A DNA stretch of 41,820 nucleotides from Pistricoccus aurantiacus (GTDB lineage: Bacteria; Pseudomonadota; Gammaproteobacteria; Pseudomonadales; Halomonadaceae), in NCBI RefSeq assembly GCF_042682565.1, contig NZ_JBHUIC010000027.1, one strand, 5' to 3'. Each line of letters begins with the position of its first letter. The first letter of the stretch is position 1. Of this stretch, positions 7,843 through 16,326 are shown one piece after another. The notes under the pieces were generated by a model. The model made no database searches. It was not told the DNA's origin and saw only the letters and a program-made list of their open reading frames with translations. The position numbers and the translations under genes were made by a program.

Positions 7843-9291
7843 TTATCCGACCCACTGTGTCGCTTGCGCGAAAACCATGAAGCCCAGCGAGACCAGTACC
7901 CAAACGCCGAACAGCGGGAAAAAGAACTTGACCCACTTCTGCCACGGCACCCCGGCGATGGCCAAGGTGGCCATGAAATAGCCGGAGGTCGGGTAAAGTA
8001 TATTGCCGATGCCATCACCCAGTTGGTAGGCGAATACCGCCGTCTGGCGTGTCACACCGACAAGATCGGAAAGCGGCGCCATGATCGGCATGGTCACCAG
8101 TGCCTGGCCGCTGCCGGAGGGAACGACGAAGTTGAAGCCGAGCTGGGCGAGATACATGCCAATGGCCGAAAACAGCGAAGGCAGCTCGCCGACCAGATTT
8201 CCCAGACCGTAGACCAGGGTGTCCATGATCTGACCGTCTTCCAGTACAACGGCGACGCCGCGGGCGATGCCGGCAATCATGGCCCCTACCAGCACATCCC
8301 GAAAGCCCTTATTGAAGCCTTCGCAAATCTCTTCGATGTTGAGCCCCGCGATCACACCGACGACGATGCCCATGATGATGAACAGACCGGCCATCTCCAT
8401 CATGAACCAGCCCTGTGCCAACACGCCATAGACCAGCAAGACGAGGAAGGCGAAGGTAGCAAACGCGGCCCACTTCTGACGCCTGTTGGCAGTCAAGGCG
8501 CCTTCATCGGTAGCGTGCTGGAAATGGGAACGTTTTTCCGCCTCCGCTTCGTCATCGGCCATCAGGCTGAACGATGAATCTTGACGCACCTTACGCGCAT
8601 AGCGCATGACGAAGAAGATGGCGACAGATAGAAAGACGATGAAGGCCACGACGCGCAAACCAAAGCCCGAATACAAGGGCAGATTGGAGAGCTGCTGGCC
8701 GAGACCGGTATTGATGGGATTTAGCACCCCCGTCGTGAAGCCCGCCGTGGTCGCACACAAGGCCACCGCGGCCGCAGTGACCGAATCGAAGCGCAGCGCG
8801 ATCATCAGCGGCAGGATGACCGGCACATAGACCAGAGCGAGTTCTTGAGTGCCGATGAGCGTTGCGATTATGGCAAACACCGTCATCAATATCGGAATCA
8901 AGACCAGGCTCCGATGGGCGAAGCGGCGACTCAGCTTGTCGACGCCTATCTCGATGATGCCGGTGCGATGGAGCACCATGAACATGCCACCGATCATGAA
9001 GGTAAAAAACACCACCTGGCCCGCACTCATCAGGCCGTTAGGGATGGCCAGCATGAAATCGACGAAACCTACCGGGGAGGCATCAATGAACTGAAACGAG
9101 TCCGCATCGATGGTGATGCGACCATTGGGACCGGGAATGCGCTCGTACATGCCCGCCGGCACAAAATAGGTGGCGATCGAGGCGATGGCAATGAATACAA
9201 ACAGGATGGCGTAGATATGCGGCATTTGAAACGACCGCTTTCTGCCGGTGATGGGGCTTGCTTCGTCGTTGTTATTAGGCGTCCGAGACAT
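7843..9291 (-). CDS. YfcC-family (DcuC/ArcD-like) membrane carrier
   Basis: 482 residues with about 12 membrane helices and the YfcC-type opening FQMPHIYAILFVFIAIASI, then TYFVPAGMYER. Later signature stretches include FVVPSGSGQALVTMPIMAPL and GIGNILYPTSGYFMATLAI, close to the AbgT/DcuC/YfcC group. Members of this group are annotated as C4-dicarboxylate, peptide or arginine/ornithine exchangers, but few are characterised. The gene is convergent to the COG0523 gene and stands alone. The start ATG 9291 has AAGG upstream. Substrate unknown. Confidence 0.85.
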   Translation of the reverse strand: MSRTPNNNDEASPITGRKRSFQMPHIYAILFVFIAIASIATYFVPAGMYERIPGPNGRITIDADSFQFIDASPVGFVDFMLAIPNGLMSAGQVVFFTFMIGGMFMVLHRTGIIEIGVDKLSRRFAHRSLVLIPILMTVFAIIATLIGTQELALVYVPVILPLMIALRFDSVTAAAVALCATTAGFTTGVLNPINTGLGQQLSNLPLYSGFGLRVVAFIVFLSVAIFFVMRYARKVRQDSSFSLMADDEAEAEKRSHFQHATDEGALTANRRQKWAAFATFAFLVLLVYGVLAQGWFMMEMAGLFIIMGIVVGVIAGLNIEEICEGFNKGFRDVLVGAMIAGIARGVAVVLEDGQIMDTLVYGLGNLVGELPSLFSAIGMYLAQLGFNFVVPSGSGQALVTMPIMAPLSDLVGVTRQTAVFAYQLGDGIGNILYPTSGYFMATLAIAGVPWQKWVKFFFPLFGVWVLVSLGFMVFAQATQWVG

Positions 9292-9638
9292 TGGCTGGCC
9301 TTATGGGATGATGGTTGTAACGCTTCAAGAGGAACAAGAGGCGTGAGCGGGATTCGCTCCCCGTACAGCTCGAGTCAAGGCGCAAGACGATCCTCTCATG
9401 CTTGTGCATCTTTATCGTTGCCGATTAAAGCTGATTTAGAGAAATGTCTCCATCCTTGACGGGTTACCAATGATCATTATTAACCCCGCAGTCAAATTGA
9501 TCGTCTTGTTCTATATGTATAGTCACCGCTCAACACTGGCGCAGATGCATGAAGCCGCTGGTGCCGCGCGGGCTCGCGCCGACTGACCGGTCGGCGGCGA
9601 GGTGCTACCTAGTCCTGGCCTCAACGTCGATTTTTTTG
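9292..9638. other. 347-bp gene-free interval between yfcC-type and nuoN
   Basis: No coding region was supported. It must hold the yfcC promoter (minus strand) and the 3' end of the nuo-like transcript. GCCGAC and GTCGGC form a 6-bp stem at 9578-9595, but no T-tract follows it on the minus strand, so a terminator for the nuo-like operon is not convincing. A run of seven T on the plus strand at about 9628-9634 is not preceded by a good stem. Confidence 0.5.
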
Positions 9639-11045
9639 TTATCCAGCAAACCCAATCGGTCCCAGCATTTCGATCAGCCATTGAAATCCCAGACTCGCGA
9701 GTATCAGCAACATCAGCGTGATCAGCAGCGTCATCCAGGACCAGCCGCCCAGCACATGGACTTCCCCTTGCGGCGCCTTGAACATGGTCGGGGCGATCAC
9801 CCGCAGATAGTAATAAAGCGATATCAGGGTATTGATGGCGGCCACCACGGCGAGCCAGGCGTAGCCCGCTTCGATGGTCACCTCGAAGAGCAGGAACTTG
9901 CCGAAGAAGCCCACCAGCGGCGGAATGCCTACCAGGGAGAGCAGCGCGACAATCAGCGTGGCGGTGGTAAGCGGCTGGCGGCGGGCCAGGCCATGATAGT
10001 GCTCGAAATTGGTACGCCCGCGCAGATGGGTGACCACCGCGAAGGCCAGGAGATTGGCCAAGGCATAGGCGACGAGAAAGGCCAGCAGCGCCGGCAAGGC
10101 GGCCACGCCGCTTCCCACCACCACGATCGCCATCAACATATAGCCGGATTGAGATACCGACGACCAGCCCAGCAGCCGCCGAAGGTCCGTCTGCCTGAGC
10201 GCCGCCAGATTGCCCAAAGTCATGGTCGCGACGGAAATTAGCGCGATAATCTCGGGCCAGGGCAGGGTTTCGGGAAGAATTGTCACGAAACGCGCCAGGG
10301 CTACCGCCGCGCCGATCTTCGGTGCCACGGTGAGAAAGGCCGCGATAGGTACCGGCGCGCCCTGAGCCACATCCGGCATCCAGGCATGGGCCGGTACCGC
10401 GCCGAGCTTGTAGGTCAGGCCCAGCACGATGCAGGCCACCGCGATACTTAGCGCAATGGGATCCGTGCCTGTCTGGAAGACGTCTGCGGCCACGGCGTAA
10501 TCCGTGTCGCCTGCCAGCCCAAATAGAATTACCACGCCGATGGTCAACAGTGCATTGGCCAAGGCGCCGATCAGGAAGTACTTCATCGCCGCTTCCAGGG
10601 CCGGCGTGAAACCGCGATGATAGGCCGCCAGCGGATAGCTCGCCGCGGAAGACAAGAGTACCCCCACCACCAGTTCCATGGCGTCATTGGCGGAGGCCAT
10701 CATGATCATGCCCAGCAGCGAGAACAGGCAGAGCGCGTAATACTCGCCGTGACGCCGGTCGCTGCGCATCCAGTCCGGCGACAGGGCCACTACCACCGCG
10801 CCGCTGAACAGGATCAGCAGCTTGGCGGCAACGGCCACGTCGTCCAGCGCCCAGACTCCTGAGAAGGTCAGCCGTGGCGGCGCGCCCCACTGCTGTACGC
10901 TGAACCAGGCCGCCAGCGCCAGCGCGGCCAGCGCCAGCGCCGCCCCCCAACCTTGCAAGCGTTGCGGTGTAAAGGCGGCGAACAGCACGATGGCCACGGC
11001 CCCCAGCAGGAGGACGATTTCCGGCAGCAGATCACCGATGGGCAT
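9639..11045 (-). CDS. nuoN: NuoN-like antiporter-type subunit of a complex I-like membrane arm
   Basis: 468 residues, about 14 membrane helices, last gene of the operon. Family features: LEAAMKYFLIGAL, the channel lysine in GLTYKLGAVPAHAWMPDV, the second lysine in LTVAPKIGAA, and GIPPLVGFFGKFLLF. NuoN is one of three Mrp-antiporter-like pumping subunits of NADH:quinone oxidoreductase. Here the helix that normally carries the conserved glutamate (GLELxSLPLY) reads GVLLSSAASYPLAAY, so that glutamate is replaced by leucine. The ATG overlaps the nuoM stop by one base (TGATG). The operon has no NADH or Fe-S subunits, so a role in classical complex I is doubtful. Confidence 0.9.
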   Translation of the reverse strand: MPIGDLLPEIVLLLGAVAIVLFAAFTPQRLQGWGAALALAALALAAWFSVQQWGAPPRLTFSGVWALDDVAVAAKLLILFSGAVVVALSPDWMRSDRRHGEYYALCLFSLLGMIMMASANDAMELVVGVLLSSAASYPLAAYHRGFTPALEAAMKYFLIGALANALLTIGVVILFGLAGDTDYAVAADVFQTGTDPIALSIAVACIVLGLTYKLGAVPAHAWMPDVAQGAPVPIAAFLTVAPKIGAAVALARFVTILPETLPWPEIIALISVATMTLGNLAALRQTDLRRLLGWSSVSQSGYMLMAIVVVGSGVAALPALLAFLVAYALANLLAFAVVTHLRGRTNFEHYHGLARRQPLTTATLIVALLSLVGIPPLVGFFGKFLLFEVTIEAGYAWLAVVAAINTLISLYYYLRVIAPTMFKAPQGEVHVLGGWSWMTLLITLMLLILASLGFQWLIEMLGPIGFAG

Positions 11046-12529
11046 CAGCGACCTCCGATCAGCAAGGCGCTGGCGCCGTCGATCACTTCAAGCAGGAAGC
11101 TCGGATAGACGCCGATGATCACGATGCCCAGCCCCAGCACGCCCAGCACCGTCGCTTCGACTCGATTCAGCTCGGCAAACTGACCGAGATGCACCGGCAG
11201 GCGGCCGAAGAACAGCCGGCGCAGCAGGTCCAGGAAGAGCCCGGCGGTGATCAGGATACCCAGTACCGCGAGAATCGCCAGCCAGGGGTAGACCGCGAAG
11301 GTACCGGCGAAGATCTGAAACTCCGCGACGAAGCCCGCAAGCCCGGGCATGCCCAGGCTTGCAAAGGCCGCCAGCACCGTCAGGCCGGTCAGCAGCGGCG
11401 CCTGGTGGGCCAGGCCGCCATAATGATCCAGGTCGTACTCCTGAGTGCGCTGCCAGAAGCTACCGCAGATCAGAAACAGCGCCCCGGTGATCAGGCCATG
11501 GGCGACCATTTCCACCGTGGCCCCGGTCAGCGCCAGCTGCTTCGCCGCCAGGTTGTCGCTGAAACTTGCCGCCACGGCGATGCCCAGCACCGTGTAGCCC
11601 ATGTGATTGATCGAGGTGTAGGCGATGCGCCGCTTGAGATTGCGCTGGCCCAAGGCCACCAGGGCACCGTAGAGAATCGCCACCAGGGCGATGATGCCGA
11701 CCACCAGGGCGTAGCGCTCAAAGGTATCCGGCAGCATAGCAAGCGGCAGGCGCACCATGCCATAGGTGCCCATCTTCAACAGCACGCCGGCGAGAATCGC
11801 CGAGGCCGGCCCGGGGGCGTCCACATGGGCCTGGGGCAGCCAGGTATGCAGCGGCACCAGCGGTGTCTTGATGGCAAGGCCCAGCATCAGGCCGAGAAAG
11901 ACCAGCCCGGCGTAGAGGCCGCCCCCCGCCAGGGGCTGCTGTTCGATGATCAGGCGCATGTCGAAGCTCGGCGCATCCAGGGACAGATAGAGCCCGATGA
12001 TCGCCAGCAGCAACGCCAGGGAGCCGGCGAAGGTGAACAGAAAGAAGGTCAAGGCGGAGAGCTGCGGCTTGCCGTGACCCCAGCGTCCGATTAGAAAATA
12101 CATACCCACCAGGCTGAGATCGAAGAACACATAGAACAGCAGCAGATCCAGCACCAGGAACACCGCCAGGGACGTCGCCATCAGGAACAGCATCCAGCCA
12201 TAGTACTGACGCGGCTGACCCTTGATATCCACCGGATAGGCGATGGAAGCCAGAAACACCAGGGCGCTCATGGTCACCACAGCCAAGGCGATGCCGTCCA
12301 CCCCGACCCGGTAACCCACGCCGATGGAAGGCACCCAGGGCACGTCCAGCACGTGCTGGAAAAGCGGTCCGCCGGAGTCGAAGCCCAGCCAGGCCCAGAC
12401 TAGCATGGCCAGGGAAAGCGCTGCCACCAGGGTGGCGAAGAGCCGCGGACCGCCGGCGCTCCAGCGCGGCACGAAGGCCAGCAATAGCGCACCCAGTAAC
12501 GGCAAGGCCCAAGCGAGTGTCAGAATCAC
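11045..12529 (-). CDS. nuoM: NuoM-like antiporter-type subunit
   Basis: 494 residues with about 14 helices. The family core LAIKTPLVPLHTWLPQAHVD and LAGVLLKMGTYGMVRL is retained, including the channel lysine, and the late-helix glutamate is present in GLAGFVAEFQIF. The helix 5 glutamate of canonical NuoM (FFEL, essential in E. coli complex I) is aspartate here (YVFFDLSLVGMYFLIG), and DAHVEAPT is altered to QAHVDAPG. It follows nuoL by 24 nt and overlaps nuoN by one base. The protein should be able to move ions, but the coupling residue is conservatively changed. Confidence 0.92.
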   Translation of the reverse strand: MILTLAWALPLLGALLLAFVPRWSAGGPRLFATLVAALSLAMLVWAWLGFDSGGPLFQHVLDVPWVPSIGVGYRVGVDGIALAVVTMSALVFLASIAYPVDIKGQPRQYYGWMLFLMATSLAVFLVLDLLLFYVFFDLSLVGMYFLIGRWGHGKPQLSALTFFLFTFAGSLALLLAIIGLYLSLDAPSFDMRLIIEQQPLAGGGLYAGLVFLGLMLGLAIKTPLVPLHTWLPQAHVDAPGPASAILAGVLLKMGTYGMVRLPLAMLPDTFERYALVVGIIALVAILYGALVALGQRNLKRRIAYTSINHMGYTVLGIAVAASFSDNLAAKQLALTGATVEMVAHGLITGALFLICGSFWQRTQEYDLDHYGGLAHQAPLLTGLTVLAAFASLGMPGLAGFVAEFQIFAGTFAVYPWLAILAVLGILITAGLFLDLLRRLFFGRLPVHLGQFAELNRVEATVLGVLGLGIVIIGVYPSFLLEVIDGASALLIGGR

Positions 12530-12553
12530 GAGTCGTCTCCCTACGAGCTTTTC

Positions 12554-14467
12554 TTATAAAGCAGCGCCAAGCAAAAGGATCAGCAGTAAAACGGCAAAGC
12601 CAATGGCGATGCCCGCATAATAGTGATGAGTCTGGCCGGTCTGGGCCTGGCGCGCCCAGTGACCACCGCGCCTAACCAGCCCGGTCAGTGAACCGGGCAG
12701 CCGCCAGGACAGGGCTTCGCCGGAGGTGGCGTTAAGTCGTGCCGCCCATGTAGCGGACCGTGCGCTGCCGCGTAGACTGGCATCGACAATTTCATCATCA
12801 CTTCGCGCCAGTCCCAGGGCGGTGCGTCTCGCCCACGCCGCCAAGGCAAAGGTGGCCGCTTCCAGCACCTGGGCGTCGAAACGCGCCAGCCGGTGGGCGA
12901 GCTTCATCACGGCGTCGCCGATCTCTCGGGTCAGGGGCACCAGTTCCCACCAGCGGGCCGCGGACTGCGCCCAGTCCTGCTGCTGCAAGGCCTCGTCGCG
13001 CCGTACCAGGGCAGCCCCCAGAAGGATACCCAGCACCACCAGGACCAGGGACAGGACGAGCAACCAGAAGTGGCTGTCCACCTGCGGCAGCCCCAGGCCC
13101 CATCTGAGCCAGGACTGGGCCTCCGGCCACCAGAGGATCGACAATGCCAGGGTCACCGCGGCCAACCCGCCCACCGCCAGCCGCTCGCCCCAATTGATGC
13201 GAGGCGGACCCTGCTCGCGCCGGCTGGAGCGGCCGAACATGGCAAGCTGAAATCGCGTGGCGTAGATCGCGCTCAGACCGCCGGCCAGGGCGACTCCGAG
13301 AGCGAGCCATAGAGAGTCCTTGTAGGCGACAGAGACGATCTGCTCCTTGGTCCAGGCCGCTCCCAGAGGCGCGAGCCCCGCCAGGGCCAAGGCGAGAATG
13401 GCGCTGAGCAAGGCGATGCCCGGCAGCCGAGCGCCCAGTCGCATCCTTGCGAGTTGATAGCTTCCCGTCTGACGCTCCGCGGTTCCGGTCGCCAGGAAAA
13501 GACCCGCCTTGAAGAAACCGTGAGCCAGGAAATGCAGCAGCGCCACCCCCGGATAGCCAACCCCCACCGCGACCCACATCAGCCCGTACTGAGCGGAGGT
13601 GGAGGCCGCCAGCAGCTTCTTGGCATGGCCTTGCACGATGCTCACGACGCCACCGGCCAGGGCGGTGATCAGCCCGATGGCGACGATCGTCGGCATCAGC
13701 CAGCTCACCTGAGTGAGCAGCGGCTGCACCCGCGCCAGCAGATAGAGGCCCGCCGCTACCAGGGTCGCCGCGTGCAGCAAGGCGGAAACCGGCACCGGGC
13801 CGGCCATGGCAGCGAACAACCAGGCGGAGAACGGTACTTGGGCGGACTTGGCCACCGCCGCCAGCAGAATTCCCGCCGCTGCTATTTGCATCAGGCTGCT
13901 GTCCAGGCCGGGAAGCGCCTGATAACCGAAGCCGCCGCCGCCGGCGAAGACCGCCGCCGCGGCGATATAGAGCCCCAGATCGCCGAAACGGGTGACGATA
14001 AAGGCTTGGATGGCATCCTTGGGAGCGCTCTTGTCCTGCCAATAGTGGGAAATCAGCGCCCAGGAGCAGGCGCCGATCAGCTCCCAGCCCACCAGCAGGG
14101 TCAGCAAGTCTTCCGCCAGTATCAGGAGTTCCATGGCGCCGACGAAGGCGGTCATGATCCCCAGCAGGCGTCCCAGGGGCGGACGCTCATGAAAGCCCGC
14201 GAACAGCAGGATGGGTAATGCGATCAGCGGTACCGCCAGGGCAACGATACGGCTTAGCGGCGTCAGCTCCAGCTGCAGCACCAGCACCGAGTTGAGGGCG
14301 TAGCTTCCCCGCCACTCATTGCCGATCGCCAGGGCGACGAGCGCCACTACCCCCGTCACCGCAAGCAAGGCCAGCAGCGTCACCCAGATACGCCCGCCGC
14401 GACGACCGCTGAAATAGACCAGCGGCGCGGCGAGAATCGGCAGTAATGGCACCATCCATAGCATCAT
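12554..14467 (-). CDS. nuoL: NuoL-like antiporter-type subunit with lateral helix
   Basis: 637 residues, close to the family length (about 610-650). Key positions look intact: glutamate in VGWELIGACS, lysine in VAKSAQVPFSAW, histidine in SALLHAATLVAAG, lysines in QGHAKKLLAAST and AAWTKEQIVS. The C-terminal third (about residues 490-637) has the amphipathic lateral-helix-like segment and a terminal membrane anchor (YYAGIAIGFAVLLLILLLG), which in complex I braces the antiporter-like subunits. Of the three pumping subunits this is the least altered. The start lies 3 nt after the nuoK stop. Confidence 0.92.
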   Translation of the reverse strand: MMLWMVPLLPILAAPLVYFSGRRGGRIWVTLLALLAVTGVVALVALAIGNEWRGSYALNSVLVLQLELTPLSRIVALAVPLIALPILLFAGFHERPPLGRLLGIMTAFVGAMELLILAEDLLTLLVGWELIGACSWALISHYWQDKSAPKDAIQAFIVTRFGDLGLYIAAAAVFAGGGGFGYQALPGLDSSLMQIAAAGILLAAVAKSAQVPFSAWLFAAMAGPVPVSALLHAATLVAAGLYLLARVQPLLTQVSWLMPTIVAIGLITALAGGVVSIVQGHAKKLLAASTSAQYGLMWVAVGVGYPGVALLHFLAHGFFKAGLFLATGTAERQTGSYQLARMRLGARLPGIALLSAILALALAGLAPLGAAWTKEQIVSVAYKDSLWLALGVALAGGLSAIYATRFQLAMFGRSSRREQGPPRINWGERLAVGGLAAVTLALSILWWPEAQSWLRWGLGLPQVDSHFWLLVLSLVLVVLGILLGAALVRRDEALQQQDWAQSAARWWELVPLTREIGDAVMKLAHRLARFDAQVLEAATFALAAWARRTALGLARSDDEIVDASLRGSARSATWAARLNATSGEALSWRLPGSLTGLVRRGGHWARQAQTGQTHHYYAGIAIGFAVLLLILLLGAAL

Positions 14468-14470
14468 GTT

Positions 14471-14776
14471 TCAGCCTTTAAGATCGGCAATGGACTCCGT
14501 GGTATCCGCCTGCTTGCCACGGTACACCGCCACCACCAGGGCAAACCCTACCGCCATCTCGATGGCCATCACCGCCATGACGACGATGGTCAAGAGCTGT
14601 CCTTCCGGCACCCCGGCACCGCTCATCGCCCAGAAGCCCACCGCGGCGAGCATCACCCCGTTGAGAATCAGCTCGAGCCCCATCATCAGCATCACGAAGG
14701 ACTGTTGAGATAGCGCTCCGTAGATGCCGATGCCGATCAAGGCCGCCGCCAGCAGCAGTACCGTGGTCAATGTCAT
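14471..14776 (-). CDS. nuoK: NuoK-like subunit
   Basis: 101 residues with three membrane helices, the exact family size. Both intramembrane glutamates expected in NuoK are present: GLELILNGVMLAAVGFW and AIEMAVGFALVVAVYR. A strong ribosome binding site (AAAGGAGA) precedes ATG 14776. It lies 12 nt after nuoJ and 3 nt before nuoL, so the genes are co-transcribed. Conservation of both glutamates suggests the central ion-transfer axis of the membrane arm still works. Confidence 0.93.
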   Translation of the reverse strand: MTLTTVLLLAAALIGIGIYGALSQQSFVMLMMGLELILNGVMLAAVGFWAMSGAGVPEGQLLTIVVMAVMAIEMAVGFALVVAVYRGKQADTTESIADLKG

Positions 14777-14788
14777 GGCGTTCTCCTT

Positions 14789-15403
14789 TCAGTGGCAGTG
14801 ATGTCCACCGCCGTCGTCATCATCCTCTTGCGGCATTCCCGCCGGGTCACCGCCGGGCTCGAGCCCAGGCGGCATGGAGCCCTCCTGGGCGGAGCCGAAG
14901 CGCCCGCGCTGGCTCGACAGCACTACCACGCCAATCATGGTGGCCAGCAGCACCACGCCGGCGGACTCGAAGATCAGCATGGAGTCGCCGAGCAGTTCTT
15001 CACCCAAGGACTGCACCTCCTTTAGATCCGCGGGCAAGGGCTGATCGGGAAAGGTGGCCAGCAGCGCCATGGCGCCTAGTACTACGAAGCTGACGATACC
15101 CGCGCCGATGGAAAGCTTGTGCTGGTGCACCATCATCATCGGATTGAGTCCCGCCGGGTTCATCATGAACATCACCATGAACAGCGCCATGACCATCATC
15201 TCGACGCCCATCATGAAGAACATCGCCACCCCCAGATACATGGCGGAGAGCAGCAGCATGATCGCACCCACGGCGATAAAGGACAGCAGCAGAAGGAAGG
15301 AAGCGCGCACCATGGAATCCGTGCGAAACACTCGCCAGCCGGTATAGACCGCGAACAGCGCCAGCAGGATAAAGGCGATATCCGTATAGAGGGTCGTATT
15401 CAC
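14789..15403 (-). CDS. nuoJ: NuoJ-like subunit, Met-rich, with HHCH tail
   Basis: 204 residues starting at a GTG (15403) whose last two bases overlap the nuoH stop (GTGA); GGAGG lies about 8 nt upstream. Helices match NuoJ in arrangement, but residues 61-95 hold 13 methionines in 35 positions (for example GVEMMVMALFMVMFMM and NPMMMVHQH), where canonical NuoJ has the VYAGAIMVLF helix. The C-terminus is a proline/glycine/acidic tail ending DDDDGGGHHCH, which is not part of normal NuoJ and looks able to bind a soft or transition metal. A longer minus-strand reading through nuoH is an overlap artefact. Metal binding is inference. Confidence 0.85.
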   Translation of the reverse strand: MNTTLYTDIAFILLALFAVYTGWRVFRTDSMVRASFLLLLSFIAVGAIMLLLSAMYLGVAMFFMMGVEMMVMALFMVMFMMNPAGLNPMMMVHQHKLSIGAGIVSFVVLGAMALLATFPDQPLPADLKEVQSLGEELLGDSMLIFESAGVVLLATMIGVVVLSSQRGRFGSAQEGSMPPGLEPGGDPAGMPQEDDDDGGGHHCH

Positions 15404-16326
15404 AATAGCGCCTCCACCCCGGCCCAGATCAGATCGATGAAGGAAAGCGGCAGCAGCACCACCCACATCAGGCTGACGCAGCGCTCCGGGGTAATGCGGG
15501 CGAAGACGCGGCCAAGCCAGGCCAGCACCGCCAGCACCGCCAGCATCTTGAGCGCCACCCACAGCGGCCCGGGCAGCCAAGGCCCCAACCAGCCGCCGAG
15601 AAAGGCGGTGGTGGCGATACCGCTGAAGGCCACCAGCATGGCGCTTCTGGCAAGCTCCCAGACCAGCCGCTGAGGGCCGGACACGTCCGCGCTGGTGCCG
15701 CCGGCCAGATCCGTGGAATCCGCCAGGTTGAAGGGCCCGCGAAAGGTGATGGCGAGCCCCACGATCAGAAACAGCGGCAGGCCCAGGGGCTGGCGCAGCA
15801 GGTTCCAGAGTTCTTCCTGGGAAGCCACCACCTGGGTCAGCGCCAGGGACTCGGCAGGAAGCGCCACGCCGATCAGCACGAACATGCTGATCAGGATGTA
15901 GGAAAGCCCCAGGGCCACGTAGCGATAGGCGCCGATCAAGGTCAGGTGGGTATTGGCGGACCAGCCCTGCAGGAAGATCACCACCGTGGCCAGCGCCTCG
16001 ACGCTGCCCCAGAGCACCAGACTGGTGACGATATCCGTGGCCACCCAGTCCCGGGACCAAGGCACCAGGGCCAGGCCGATGGCGGCCAAGGATAAATAGA
16101 GCGCCGGGGCCAGCCGCCAGCCCCACCGGTCCGGGGCCTCTGTCATGTTGGTCTGCTGGACGAGCAACCAGGCGGCTCGGCTCAAGGGCAAAACCCAGAC
16201 GCTTTGCGATTGAGCCAGGCCGAAGGATCGCGCCGCCAGGCCGTCCAGCACCGCAAGGCAATAAGGGCCGAGCACCAGGGCGGCGAATACCAGCAGCAAG
16301 GGCCAGATCAGCTGATCGAGGATCAT
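15400..16326 (-). CDS. nuoH: NuoH-like subunit with altered quinone/coupling loop
   Basis: 308 residues and about 8 helices. Homology to NuoH is clear in QPLGLPLFLIVGLAITFRGP and ATTAFLGGW. The normally near-invariant stretch AETNRAPFDLPEAESELVAG reads AITFRGPFNLADSTDLAGG here, so most of the acidic residues that line the quinone chamber and E-channel are gone. The N-terminal ERK and RPGPNR-type loop of canonical NuoH is also not evident. The gene overlaps the stop of the upstream fusion (ATGA) and the start of nuoJ. It probably keeps a scaffold or ion-path role but not ordinary quinone chemistry. Confidence 0.88.
   Translation of the reverse strand: MILDQLIWPLLLVFAALVLGPYCLAVLDGLAARSFGLAQSQSVWVLPLSRAAWLLVQQTNMTEAPDRWGWRLAPALYLSLAAIGLALVPWSRDWVATDIVTSLVLWGSVEALATVVIFLQGWSANTHLTLIGAYRYVALGLSYILISMFVLIGVALPAESLALTQVVASQEELWNLLRQPLGLPLFLIVGLAITFRGPFNLADSTDLAGGTSADVSGPQRLVWELARSAMLVAFSGIATTAFLGGWLGPWLPGPLWVALKMLAVLAVLAWLGRVFARITPERCVSLMWVVLLPLSFIDLIWAGVEALL

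Noticed and set aside
11189..12094. Plus-strand open frame opposite nuoM (and similar ones opposite nuoL, nuoN, yfcC-type and the adhesin, e.g. 38146-39537)
   Set aside because: Low-complexity Gln/Arg/His-rich translations with no signal or domain; the opposite strand has clear membrane or repeat proteins.
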